From positions 220,591 to 284,590 of the forward strand of contig CAJJAW010000003.1 in the NCBI GenBank assembly GCA_905182195.1: a stretch of DNA of 64,000 nt, given 5' to 3'. This DNA comes from Alphaproteobacteria bacterium UBA4588 (GTDB lineage: Bacteria; Pseudomonadota; Alphaproteobacteria; Rhodobacterales; Rhodobacteraceae). The notes below the pieces were generated by a model that saw only the letters and a list, made by a program, of their open reading frames with translations, was not told the DNA's origin and did no database searches. The position numbers and the translations under genes are program-made. This document shows, one piece after another, positions 9,416 through 17,488 of this stretch (positions are counted from its first letter, which is position 1; each line of letters begins with the position of its first letter).

Positions 9416-9888
9416 TCTTCGAAGACATTGCAGATATCATGGCACAATCGCGTAACACATTGGCGTGGATGGGTCTTGACCTTGGCACAAAGACCATTGG
9501 CGTGGCCGTATCCGACCGACTACTCAGCTCAGCCAGCCCTCTGCACACGGTTAAACGCACAAAGTTTTCTAAGGATGCGCAGGCACTTTTAGCTGTAATT
9601 ACAAACCGTGACATTGGCGCAATCATTCTTGGACTACCACGTAATATGGATGGGTCCGAAGGCCCTAGATGCCAATCCACACGGGCATTTGCACGCAATT
9701 TTTCTGCCTTCACTGATCTACCTATCGGCTATTGGGACGAGCGTCTGTCAACGGTGGCGGCAGAACGTGCGCTGCTGGAGGCGGATACGTCACGTAAACG
9801 TCGCGCAGAGGTAATTGACCACGTCGCCGCAGGCTATATCTTACAGGGAGCTCTTGATCGAGCGCGTCATATTCGGACGGTGGTATGA
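9412..9888 (+). CDS. ruvX: Putative Holliday junction resolvase / pre-16S rRNA nuclease YqgF
   Basis: RNase H-fold nuclease of the RuvX/YqgF family, implicated in processing the 5' end of 16S rRNA. The 158 residues contain LDLGTKTIGVAVSD (first acidic motif), IILGLPRNMDGSEGPR, the DERLSTVAAERALLE helix, and a late Asp in VIDHVAAGYIL, matching the family's acidic active site. The ATG overlaps the ccmI stop by 4 bp and its own stop overlaps the next ATG, so the three genes form a coupled operon. A shorter start at Met 10 is possible. Confidence 0.9.
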   Translation: MIFEDIADIMAQSRNTLAWMGLDLGTKTIGVAVSDRLLSSASPLHTVKRTKFSKDAQALLAVITNRDIGAIILGLPRNMDGSEGPRCQSTRAFARNFSAFTDLPIGYWDERLSTVAAERALLEADTSRKRRAEVIDHVAAGYILQGALDRARHIRTVV

Positions 9889-10127
9889 AAGATCAAAATA
9901 TCGAAAATCTCTGGAAGAGAGACAAGATTGATAGCCCATGCATCAAACTGTGTTCTATTCATCCAAGCGAGCGCATTTGCGTGGGCTGCTATAGGTCAAT
10001 GGAAGAGATTGGAGCTTGGTCTAGCCTAAGCTCTGAGGTGCGCTTGGATATCATGAATGAACTGCCTAACCGGTCGTCGCGCATCCAAAAGCGCCGAGGT
10101 GGCCGTAACCGCAATGTCGTGACCTAA
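9885..10127 (+). CDS. DUF1289 domain-containing protein
   Basis: An 80-residue protein with the DUF1289 pattern: DSPCIKLCSIHPSERICVGCYRSMEEIGAW. The four cysteines in that segment suggest a small metal or Fe-S site. The C-terminus is basic (KRRGGRNRN). The function of the family is unknown. It is the last gene of the ccmI-ruvX-DUF1289 unit (ATGA overlap with ruvX) and is convergent with the dioxygenase gene, with only about 23 bp between stops. Confidence 0.85.
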   Translation: MKDQNIENLWKRDKIDSPCIKLCSIHPSERICVGCYRSMEEIGAWSSLSSEVRLDIMNELPNRSSRIQKRRGGRNRNVVT

Positions 10128-10150
10128 GTTTTTTCTACGTTCGCATTCTT

Positions 10151-10945
10151 TTAATAATTCCCATTTAGCCAATTGTCTAAATTCCCATCGTTTTCTGGCC
10201 TAAAATAGGCCACCATGCGCCCTATCTCAGGTGCTATAGCATCACAGCCCCAGGGAAGGATGCCATGTAGTGAAAGGCGATGCAGTAGATAGCATTGGCC
10301 CGGCTGCGCCCATACTGTTACGCGCGGACACCGCTCAAAGCAGTCTTTACGCGCCGCGTGGTAGACATCTGTCAGATCAGTTGTTCCCCAGTCTGCCACC
10401 GGCACTTTATTCAACACAGATCTGAACGCCTCCCTGATGATATGATGACTGCCCTCCCAAACCACCATTGGGCTGGCTTGCTCTGAGGTTTGTACCAATG
10501 GAATTCCAAGTACGAATTGATGTGGCTCATAAATATAGCGCCGCCTATCGGGGCCGTCAGGGCGCAAGCCATCCACATGAGCTGCACAGCGGATTTCACG
10601 GTAGCGATGCGCCGCCTCGCTCTCGGAGCCGTCATAGGCAGGATAACCAGGGTACATCACAGAAATTTGTGCGTAATCAAGCGCCAACTTCCCATGCAAA
10701 CCAGTAATGAAATTGATTGCAGGCCCCGACAGCGCGGGACCACCCTCTAAGCGGCCTAATCGGTCGTTAGGTAATATATTAACCCCCGCAAACCATGTTC
10801 CACCGTGCCGTAACCAGGCTGCAATATTTTTAGGATCTGAAATAATTTGGGCCGCATAAGGCTGCACATGCTCAACCCAGTCGCCAATAGCTGAATTATG
10901 CGAAAATATGATCCATCCGCGCCTTTGCATCGCGGCTAGGCCCAT
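10151..10945 (-). CDS. Phytanoyl-CoA dioxygenase-like protein
   Basis: The upstream half of the 400-aa ORF in the track is a shadow of tauE; the real protein begins at MGLAAMQRRGW (10945) or MQRRGW (10930), giving 264 or 259 residues. It resembles PhyH-family non-heme Fe(II)/2-oxoglutarate dioxygenases: an HxD pair in CAAHVDGLRPDG and a distal His in LLHRLSLHGI could bind iron. No substrate can be assigned. The start at 10945 overlaps the tauE stop by 10 bp, so it is probably co-transcribed as the last gene of dusA-tauE-dioxygenase. Confidence 0.65.
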   Translation of the reverse strand: MGLAAMQRRGWIIFSHNSAIGDWVEHVQPYAAQIISDPKNIAAWLRHGGTWFAGVNILPNDRLGRLEGGPALSGPAINFITGLHGKLALDYAQISVMYPGYPAYDGSESEAAHRYREIRCAAHVDGLRPDGPDRRRYIYEPHQFVLGIPLVQTSEQASPMVVWEGSHHIIREAFRSVLNKVPVADWGTTDLTDVYHAARKDCFERCPRVTVWAQPGQCYLLHRLSLHGILPWGCDAIAPEIGRMVAYFRPENDGNLDNWLNGNY

Positions 10946-11754
10946 AGAGCAGTACTCACCATATTGGCTGCCACGATGAGCAAAAACGCCCCAAACAACC
11001 GTTTCAGGGGCTTTGCATCCATCCGGTGAGCTACATTGGCTCCGATTGGTGCAAAAATGAATGTCATAGGGATAATTACGAAAAATGTTGGCAAGTTTAT
11101 TGCCCCAAATGTCCAAGGCAAACGCGGTGCTTCCACCTGAACAAACAACCACACAACAGCAGAGGGGATTGCAATGGCGAGGCCAAATCCGGCTGCCGTA
11201 GCCACAGCCCGATGGATTGGAACCCTGTGCAATGACATGAATGGCACCCCGAGCGATCCACCACCAATTCCCAAAAGGACTGACAACCCTCCCAATACGG
11301 GCCCCAAGAGCCAGCGCCAAAGCCCACGCGGCATACCATCCGCCAAAGCCCAAGATTCTTTGCCAAAGGCAAGGTATAGGCCAATCACAGCCCCAAGGCT
11401 ACCAAATATTAGCTGCAGGACTACAGACTCAAGGCTTGCCGCCAACGCCACACCAAAGACCGCACCAAGGGCAATTCCCGGCGCCCATTGGCTTAAAATC
11501 TGCCAGTCCACAGCACCTTTTTTATGATGGCTTTGGGTCGAGCGGATTGAAGTGACAATAATGGTGGCCAATGACGTAGCCAGACACACCTGCATGAGCT
11601 GCGGCCCATCAAACCCGAGATACTGAAACGCATAGAAAAACGCGGGTACTAGTACAATACCACCGCCAACCCCTAATAGCCCTGCCAAAAATCCTGCAAA
11701 ACCGCCAATTACGATCAAACTAACAAAAACTGGCAGAAGTGCGGCCATATCCAT
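10936..11754 (-). CDS. TauE/SafE family sulfite/anion exporter
   Basis: Inner-membrane protein of 272 residues with about eight helices and the duplicated glycine-rich family motifs GFLAGLLGVGGGIVLVPAFF (near residue 20) and LLGIGGGSLGVPFM (near 165). Members export sulfite, sulfoacetate or related organosulfur anions, but the substrate here is not determinable. The ATG shares one base with the dusA stop (TAATG), so translation is coupled to dusA. Nothing nearby in this operon points to sulfonate catabolism. Confidence 0.85.
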   Translation of the reverse strand: MDMAALLPVFVSLIVIGGFAGFLAGLLGVGGGIVLVPAFFYAFQYLGFDGPQLMQVCLATSLATIIVTSIRSTQSHHKKGAVDWQILSQWAPGIALGAVFGVALAASLESVVLQLIFGSLGAVIGLYLAFGKESWALADGMPRGLWRWLLGPVLGGLSVLLGIGGGSLGVPFMSLHRVPIHRAVATAAGFGLAIAIPSAVVWLFVQVEAPRLPWTFGAINLPTFFVIIPMTFIFAPIGANVAHRMDAKPLKRLFGAFLLIVAANMVSTALWA

Positions 11755-12770
11755 TAGCTGGTTTCCAATTTTTGTTGTTGACCCAAGATCACGCGTATTT
11801 CATCCAACAGAACACGGTAATCCGCAACATCAGACGAATGACAGCCCCCGAGCTCTGACAAGCGCCTTCGCCAATGCCGCGCTCCAGTTTGTCCAGCAAA
11901 AAGTCCAAACATATGTCGGGTTATCTGATGTAGTCGCCCACCTTTTTTCAGATGGGCCTCAATATAGGGGATCATTTTCGCAGCAATATCCTCAGCGCTC
12001 GAGGCTGCGCCGCCATCAAACACATCACAATCCACCCGAGCCAATATGTCATAAGGGTTTTGATAAGCGGCCCGCCCAATCATCACTCCATCCATCCCCG
12101 CGCTCAGATGCTTTTTAGCTGCAGTTAGGCTATTTACGCCACCATTTATGCTTAGATGCAAGCCAGGGAACGCACGTTTCATTTCCTGCACCAAGGGGTA
12201 ATCCAGCGGTGGGACATCTCGATTTTCCTTAGGGCTCAAACCCTGAAGCCAAGCTTTGCGCGCATGAATAGTCACCCGCAGGACCCCAGTGTCCTCAATC
12301 ATGGCCAGGAACTTAGGCAATGTATCCTCAGGAATTTGATCATCAACGCCAATTCTGCATTTAACGGTTATTTCAGCGCCACAGGCCTGCTGCATCTGCT
12401 CAAGGCAAGCGCGCACCACATCCGGCTCAGTCATCAATACAGCACCAAAACTTCCTGATTGCACGCGATCAGAAGGGCAACCTAAATTGAGATTAACCTC
12501 ATGATACCCATGCGCCGCCCCAAGCGCCGTGGCTTTTCCCAGTTGATCAGGATCCGAGCCCCCCAATTGCAGCGCAACCGGTTGTTCTTCCGGCTTGAAA
12601 TCCAACAATTGTAAGGCACCACCCAAAACTAGTGCCGGGGCGGTCACCATTTCCGTATAAAGCAGAGCTTTGTTTGAAATTAGGCGATGGAAAAAGCGGC
12701 AATGCCTATCAGTACACGCCATCATTGGTGCGACAGACAGGCGAGAGGCCGCAGAAACCTCAGTATTCAT
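11754..12770 (-). CDS. dusA: tRNA dihydrouridine(20/20a) synthase DusA
   Basis: FMN-dependent enzyme reducing U20/U20a in the tRNA D-loop. The 338 residues start with the typical LSVAPMMACTDRHCRFFHRLI and contain the catalytic cysteine motif NLNLGCPSDRV, the VTIHARKAWLQGLSPKENR segment characteristic of DusA, and ISINGGV and GVMIGRAAYQNP for FMN phosphate binding. It is the first gene of a three-gene operon with tauE and the dioxygenase. A 258-bp gap separates its start from the end of tupA. Confidence 0.93.
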   Translation of the reverse strand: MNTEVSAASRLSVAPMMACTDRHCRFFHRLISNKALLYTEMVTAPALVLGGALQLLDFKPEEQPVALQLGGSDPDQLGKATALGAAHGYHEVNLNLGCPSDRVQSGSFGAVLMTEPDVVRACLEQMQQACGAEITVKCRIGVDDQIPEDTLPKFLAMIEDTGVLRVTIHARKAWLQGLSPKENRDVPPLDYPLVQEMKRAFPGLHLSINGGVNSLTAAKKHLSAGMDGVMIGRAAYQNPYDILARVDCDVFDGGAASSAEDIAAKMIPYIEAHLKKGGRLHQITRHMFGLFAGQTGARHWRRRLSELGGCHSSDVADYRVLLDEIRVILGQQQKLETS

Positions 12771-13028
12771 ATTACTATACCCACTTTAGCACCTAATTGG
12801 CTTTCAACATAACTGCACATCCGTGCTTTTTCCGCCTAATATTGAGCATAACAATACAAAAAGATATCCAGCCATGACCCACTATTACAACAAAAGTAAA
12901 AATGCGACTCTTTAGTCTATGCCGTGTAAATCAACATAAGGCAAAACTACAAATTATGCATGGCTATGATCACATAGTTTACGTCCTGATCGCAGCTAGT
13001 GGATAACACCGAAGCTAACCATTCGGCC

Positions 13029-13856
13029 TCATATTAGTCCTTTTATGTAATACAGAGCTAGGGCGTGCCATTGAAGGTAAATACAAGCCTCGCCATTGAT
13101 CTTATAGTTATTAATGATGCTTTTTGCCCGCGCAGAAAGTAGCCATTGCTCCAACCGGCGTGCCGCTTGGATGTTAACATGATTATGCTTATCAGGGTTT
13201 ACCGCAATATACGCGTATTGATTGAATAACATTGGGTCGCCCGAAAAGAGTAGCTCCAATGCGCCTTTATTACCAAAATTTAACCAGCTAGCGCGGTCAG
13301 CCATAATATATGAGTTTAAGCCTGATGCGCTATTCAGACTTGCTCCCATGCCGGCCCCTACGGCTTTATACCAAGGTCCAAAATGCCTAGGGTCGAGGAC
13401 AGCCGCTGACCAGAGGGCTAATTCCTTTTTGTGGGTGCCACTATCATCTCCACGGCTAACGAAGCTGTTCCTTGCCTCAAAAATAAGCTGAATCGCACCT
13501 ACGGCACTCTCCGCCTCACTGATCTTTGCAGGGTCGGACCTTGGACCTATAATTACAAAATCATTATACATAATATTACGTCTATGAGTGCCAAAACCGG
13601 CAGCGACAAACGCCGCTTCTGCAGTTTTTGAGTGCACCAGTATTGCATCGACATCGCCCGCTTCACCCAAGCGGATTGCTTGGCCCGTGCCTACTATAAG
13701 CAGTTGGACATCGAGCCCTGTATCCATCCGGATAGCAGGCAAAAGGACATCAGAAAGGCCTGAATTATTAAAACTGGTTGTAGCAGCCAACCGCATGGTT
13801 TCTGCTTGCACCTGTGTGCTGAACACTATCAAAACAGCAAAAATAAAATGGATCAT
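13029..13856 (-). CDS. tupA: Tungstate ABC transporter substrate-binding protein TupA (3' end frameshifted)
   Basis: Periplasmic binding protein for tungstate. A signal peptide (about 1-18, ending VQAE) precedes the family motif ATTSFNNSGLSDVLLP, then FVSRGDDSGTHKKELALW, both diagnostic of TupA. The reading frame given ends in an atypical tail (ACIYLQWHALALYYIKGLI). Removing one T at the TT doublet at 13085-13086 gives INGEAVFTFNGTP and a stop at 13058, which is the expected family ending. So the last 14 or so codons come from a one-base shift, by error or mutation. Its ATG overlaps the tupC stop (ATGA). Third gene of tupBCA. Confidence 0.88.
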   Translation of the reverse strand: MIHFIFAVLIVFSTQVQAETMRLAATTSFNNSGLSDVLLPAIRMDTGLDVQLLIVGTGQAIRLGEAGDVDAILVHSKTAEAAFVAAGFGTHRRNIMYNDFVIIGPRSDPAKISEAESAVGAIQLIFEARNSFVSRGDDSGTHKKELALWSAAVLDPRHFGPWYKAVGAGMGASLNSASGLNSYIMADRASWLNFGNKGALELLFSGDPMLFNQYAYIAVNPDKHNHVNIQAARRLEQWLLSARAKSIINNYKINGEACIYLQWHALALYYIKGLI

Positions 13857-14569
13857 TCAATGATATCCCCGTTTAGGAATGCTCTTGCCGCAGACGTACT
13901 TGGGGTTATAAAAAATTCTGATGCGTTTCCCTGCTCGTGTAAGGTACCATTTAAAAAAAACAGGATCCGTCCGGCCAGACGACGGGCTTGGCCAAGATCA
14001 TGGGTAGTCATGATAATATGGGTTCCAGCCTGTGTAGCATTTTTCAAAAGCTCTTCAATTTCACGCGTCGAGCGGCCATCTAGGTTGGCACAGGGCTCAT
14101 CGAGAAAAAGTACCTGTGGCGTACGTATCAACGCCCGCCCAAGAGCAAGCTTTTGCTGTTCGCCGCCCGACAGACGTGGGGCAGGAAAGTCTAGCACATC
14201 TTGCAGGCCTATTTTTTGAGCCCATTCTACGACGCGAGTGGTAATCTCAGCTTTGTCCATGCCAACAAGTTGCAACGGATAGGCTAAGTTTTGGCGAACC
14301 GATCGGCGCAGCATTATTGGACTTTGAAACACATAAGCCTGCGACTGACGTGCCTTTGCATCTGGGATAGACCATTTCACAGTCCCATAAGAAACCCGTT
14401 CGACGCCGTGTAGCACTTTGAGAAAAGTGGTCTTACCAGCCCCATTTGGCCCTAAAACTATGTTAAATCCATCGACTTTAAAATCTAGGCTTAGAGGTCC
14501 TAGGACGCTCTTACCACGCCTTTTAACCGACACAGAATTCAAGCTGACAGAGATTGGATAGTTCACCAT
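13853..14569 (-). CDS. tupC: Tungstate ABC transporter ATP-binding protein TupC
   Basis: Cytosolic ATPase (238 residues) that powers tungstate import. Walker A is GPNGAGKTT (near residue 38), the ABC signature is LSGGEQQKLALGRAL, and Walker B is VLFLDEPCANLD followed by the H-loop TTHDLGQARRLA. Assignment to tungstate rather than another substrate rests on its operon partners TupB and TupA. It overlaps tupB by 7 bp and tupA by 4 bp, so all three genes are tightly coupled. Confidence 0.9.
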   Translation of the reverse strand: MVNYPISVSLNSVSVKRRGKSVLGPLSLDFKVDGFNIVLGPNGAGKTTFLKVLHGVERVSYGTVKWSIPDAKARQSQAYVFQSPIMLRRSVRQNLAYPLQLVGMDKAEITTRVVEWAQKIGLQDVLDFPAPRLSGGEQQKLALGRALIRTPQVLFLDEPCANLDGRSTREIEELLKNATQAGTHIIMTTHDLGQARRLAGRILFFLNGTLHEQGNASEFFITPSTSAARAFLNGDIIE

Positions 14570-15267
14570 GTGCCCTCCCGCTCCGTTCGAGATAAGGCGT
14601 GAATAGCTAAATTAACGACCAATGTCAGCGCAATAAGTACGAAACCCAGCCCTAGAGCCAAAGCAAAGTCACCCTTGCCAGTCTCAAGTGCAATCGCCGT
14701 CGTTAGCACCCGAGTGGCATGGTCTATATTACCGCCCACAATCATGATGGCCCCAACCTCGCCAATTGCTCGTCCAAAACCTGCCAAAGCTGCTGTCATC
14801 AATGTGCGCCGACCGTCCCAGATCAATGCTGCTACACGTTGGCGTTTTGAGGTATTTAGAGAAATCAATAAGTCGTGATATTCAGACCAGAGCTCGCGCA
14901 TGGCTTGGTGCGTGATAGAGGCTATCAGAGGAGTAATGATGATCACTTGAGCAACAATCATTGCAGTGGGTGTAAACAACAACCCTAGCACCCCAAAGGG
15001 TCCCGAGCGAGACAGCAACAAATACACAATTAATCCTACCACTACGGGAGGCAATCCCATAAGCGCGTTGAGCGCTGCAATAGTGACACGACGATACCGA
15101 AATCTACGAATAGCAAGCCAAGTGCCAAATGGAAGAGCCAATGCAGATGCCACAACCAAAGCGGTAAAGCTGACCTTCAACGAACGTACTGTAATTTCAA
15201 TAAGATCCGAATCTAGTATGATAATCAGCCAGAATGCTTCTTGTATACCAGCCCATATTTCATTCAT
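14563..15267 (-). CDS. tupB: Tungstate ABC transporter permease TupB
   Basis: Inner-membrane permease of 234 residues with five to six helices. The cytoplasmic coupling motif region (AALAGFGRAIGEVGAIMIVGGNI) is the EAA-type loop seen in Tup/Mod permeases. It is the first gene of tupBCA and lies directly downstream of the formate dehydrogenase genes on the same strand, suggesting supply of tungsten to that enzyme. The short gap to the 42-aa peptide gene (31 bp) suggests read-through transcription from upstream. Confidence 0.9.
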   Translation of the reverse strand: MNEIWAGIQEAFWLIIILDSDLIEITVRSLKVSFTALVVASALALPFGTWLAIRRFRYRRVTIAALNALMGLPPVVVGLIVYLLLSRSGPFGVLGLLFTPTAMIVAQVIIITPLIASITHQAMRELWSEYHDLLISLNTSKRQRVAALIWDGRRTLMTAALAGFGRAIGEVGAIMIVGGNIDHATRVLTTAIALETGKGDFALALGLGFVLIALTLVVNLAIHALSRTEREGTW

Positions 15268-15298
15268 TAAAACGCAGTCCTAATCAGGAAAACTTAGG

Positions 15299-15427
15299 TC
15301 AGTTATCCAGCTGAACATTAGCACCTAAAGTACGCTCTTGGCTAGAAAATCCAGCTTGTTTCAAAACAAGGTTAGCTCCAACCGAAATAACAGCTATAGC
15401 TAGAAACGCCACAAACATTGTTTTCAT
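15299..15427 (-). CDS. 42-aa membrane peptide between formate dehydrogenase and tungstate transporter genes
   Basis: This gene is too short for the ORF track. ATG at 15427 is preceded by a strong RBS (AGGAGAG) and the frame encodes 42 residues: an N-terminal hydrophobic helix (MFVAFLAIAVISVGANLVL) followed by a polar tail with GFSSQERT and a final VQLDN. I believe similar short peptides occur beside formate dehydrogenase genes in other Rhodobacterales, but this is from memory and unverified. One membrane span with a periplasmic tail is likely. The function is unknown; it could be an accessory subunit of the membrane-bound dehydrogenase. Confidence 0.7.
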   Translation of the reverse strand: MKTMFVAFLAIAVISVGANLVLKQAGFSSQERTLGANVQLDN

Positions 15428-15511
15428 TTTATCTCTCTCCTTGCACACTTAAGATACATAGATATTTTTCAATTAAAATCTCAATATCAGCTCAGCGAAA
15501 TACTGTATAAC

Positions 15512-16801
15512 CTACTTAGCCGGGGGTGCAGCCTTCTTAGGTGCAGCCTTCTTAGGTGACGCTTTCTTAGCCGTCACTTTCTTAGGCGAGACTGCCACAG
15601 GAGCAGCCTTTACAGATGCAGCTTGTGCAGGAGCAATACCCTTTTCTGCCATTATTTCCTCAACCCAAATGGAGTGATGCTCACGCGCCCACTGCTCTTC
15701 TACTTTACCAGACCCCATTGCATCGTAAGCTCCCTCCATACCAATAGAACCAATATAGATATGTGCTAAAATGATTGCCATCAAAACGAAACTTACAACA
15801 GCGTGCCAAAGTTGCGCGTATTGCATTTCTTCATGTGGAGCCAGGACCTCTCGCAGCTCTCCAAATCCCAGTAAACTGGAAATACCCGTTGCGTTGATTT
15901 TAGAAAATGTGGCCGCAAACATATTGAGTTCAAATGGAAACAACAGTGACAAGCCCGACACCGATATGGATACTCCAAGTACGATTACTGACCAAAAAAT
16001 CAACTTTTGGCCCGCATTAAATTTTTTAGCCGGTGGATGACCCTTAGAAAAAATGCCGCCACCCTTTCGCAGCCAGTTGATATCGCTGCGGTGTGGAATA
16101 TTTTCTGCAACCCACATCACAAAAATCATAGCAAGCGCCAACATGAAGGCCCAAGATACGTTGTTGTGCACCCATTTGGACCCAACAGCTAGAAACGAAA
16201 ATGTCTCATGGCCAAATGTTGGGATTAAAAATTTGCGTCCAAAAAGAGAAATAAGCCCCGTAAGCCCCAAAAGAATAAAAGAGCCAGAGAGCAACCAGTG
16301 GCCAAAGCGCTCTATAGCTTTAAAGCGTGTTATTTTTCGACCTGTTTTTTCCCCATCAATTTTAATACGCCCACGGTACATAAAGAAGGCCGCCAGCAAT
16401 GCGATCATGCCCATCAAAAGCCCACCACCATATGTGGCAAGCGGCCCCGCTCGGAATTTCAACCAACTCATGCCTCCATCCTGAATCAGAACCGCCGCTG
16501 CCGGGCCATTATTGGATGCTTTTGTATCAGCTGAACCGAAGCGCACCGCGCGCCAGAGTTCAGGGTCAGAAGTCCCACCAAGCGTACCAAGCTGATTAGA
16601 AATGCCGGCAGCACTATCGGGATCACCAGTAGCGCTACTGCGGAAGCTGTTTTCCACAACTTCGCCGCGCTGACGTAACATAATATCTTCAACAGTCTGT
16701 GCGCCCCCCGTGGCGCTGCGGTCAGGAGCATCAGCGCTTTGCGCAGACGCAGTTGATAGGAATGACAGGGTCAAAATCAAAGCAATCATAGCACGCAGCA
16801 T
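15512..16801 (-). CDS. Formate dehydrogenase gamma subunit (cytochrome b556-type)
   Basis: Membrane cytochrome b subunit that passes electrons from formate oxidation to the quinone pool. The 429 residues have a signal peptide (about 1-20, ending SAQS), a periplasmic segment with GGMSWLKFRAGPLATYGG, a first helix, then a four-helix cytochrome b domain with likely heme histidines in RFGHWLLSG, KWVHNNVSW and QLWHAVVSF. The C-terminus is an odd Lys/Ala/Pro-rich tail (KKASPKKAAPKKAAPPAK), histone H1-like. A possible attenuator hairpin precedes the gene. Confidence 0.9.
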   Translation of the reverse strand: MLRAMIALILTLSFLSTASAQSADAPDRSATGGAQTVEDIMLRQRGEVVENSFRSSATGDPDSAAGISNQLGTLGGTSDPELWRAVRFGSADTKASNNGPAAAVLIQDGGMSWLKFRAGPLATYGGGLLMGMIALLAAFFMYRGRIKIDGEKTGRKITRFKAIERFGHWLLSGSFILLGLTGLISLFGRKFLIPTFGHETFSFLAVGSKWVHNNVSWAFMLALAMIFVMWVAENIPHRSDINWLRKGGGIFSKGHPPAKKFNAGQKLIFWSVIVLGVSISVSGLSLLFPFELNMFAATFSKINATGISSLLGFGELREVLAPHEEMQYAQLWHAVVSFVLMAIILAHIYIGSIGMEGAYDAMGSGKVEEQWAREHHSIWVEEIMAEKGIAPAQAASVKAAPVAVSPKKVTAKKASPKKAAPKKAAPPAK

Positions 16802-16828
16802 ATCGTTTCCTTAGAGTTGTTAGGTGAA

Positions 16829-16854
16829 AAGGGCGACCCTGCAGGATCGCCCTT
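16829..16854 (-). terminator. Hairpin with short T-tract between formate dehydrogenase beta and gamma genes
   Basis: On the minus strand an 8-bp stem AAGGGCGA / TCGCCCTT, extended by a pairing CCT/AGG inside the loop, is followed by TTTTC. It lies inside the operon, after the beta gene and before the gamma gene, so it may act as a partial terminator or mRNA-stabilising end that lowers gamma expression. Confidence 0.55.
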
Positions 16855-16881
16855 CCTATTCACGTATTCAGACGGGACAAA

Positions 16882-17475
16882 TTAGCCGCCCTTTTGGTCA
16901 TATGCTGTACCCCAGCCCCAAGCGCCGGAGCCAAAGCCGCGAGACACAACACGTTCGCGGTAGATTCCTGAGACGACGTCTCCATCACCCGCTAAAAGTG
17001 CTTTAGTGGCACACATCTCGGCACAGATTGGCAATTTGCCTTCTGCAATCCTGTTACGACCATATTTAGAAAACTCCGCTGTGGAGTGGTTTTCCTCTGG
17101 TCCACCGGCGCAAAATGTACATTTGTCCATCTTGCCACGTGAACCGAAGTTACCAGCCTGTGGAAACTGCGGCGCGCCAAACGGACACGCATAGAAGCAG
17201 TAACCACACCCGATGCAGAGGTCTTTGGAGTGCAAAACAATCCCTTCCTCGTTCTGGTAAAAGCAGTCTACAGGGCAGACCGCCATACAGGGCGCATCGG
17301 AACAGTGCATGCAGGCCACAGAGATCGACCGTTCACCCGGTGAGCCGTCATTGATCGTGACGACTTTACGGCGGTTGATGCCCCATGGAACTTCATGTTC
17401 GTTTTTACACGCGGTGACGCAAGCGTTGCATTCAATGCAGCGTTCAGCGTCGACGAGAAACTTTGCTCTTGCCAT
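16882..17475 (-). CDS. Formate dehydrogenase beta subunit (4 x [4Fe-4S])
   Basis: Electron-transfer subunit (197 residues) of formate dehydrogenase. Cysteine groups are visible in order: CIECNACVTAC, ACMHCSDAPCMAVCPVDC, CIGCGYCFYACPFG and KCTFCAGG, the pattern of FdnH/FDH3B-type proteins with four clusters. The protein ends without a C-terminal membrane anchor, as in Rhodobacterales versions, so contact with the gamma subunit must be through the protein surface. It lies 13 bp downstream of the catalytic subunit gene. Confidence 0.93.
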   Translation of the reverse strand: MARAKFLVDAERCIECNACVTACKNEHEVPWGINRRKVVTINDGSPGERSISVACMHCSDAPCMAVCPVDCFYQNEEGIVLHSKDLCIGCGYCFYACPFGAPQFPQAGNFGSRGKMDKCTFCAGGPEENHSTAEFSKYGRNRIAEGKLPICAEMCATKALLAGDGDVVSGIYRERVVSRGFGSGAWGWGTAYDQKGG

Positions 17476-17488
17476 TTCTCAGGTCTCC

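Noticed and set aside
10946-11353. N-terminal half of the 400-aa minus-strand ORF (10151-11353)
   Set aside because: It is antiframe reading of tauE, with Trp/Cys-rich unlikely sequence; only the part from 10945 is a gene.
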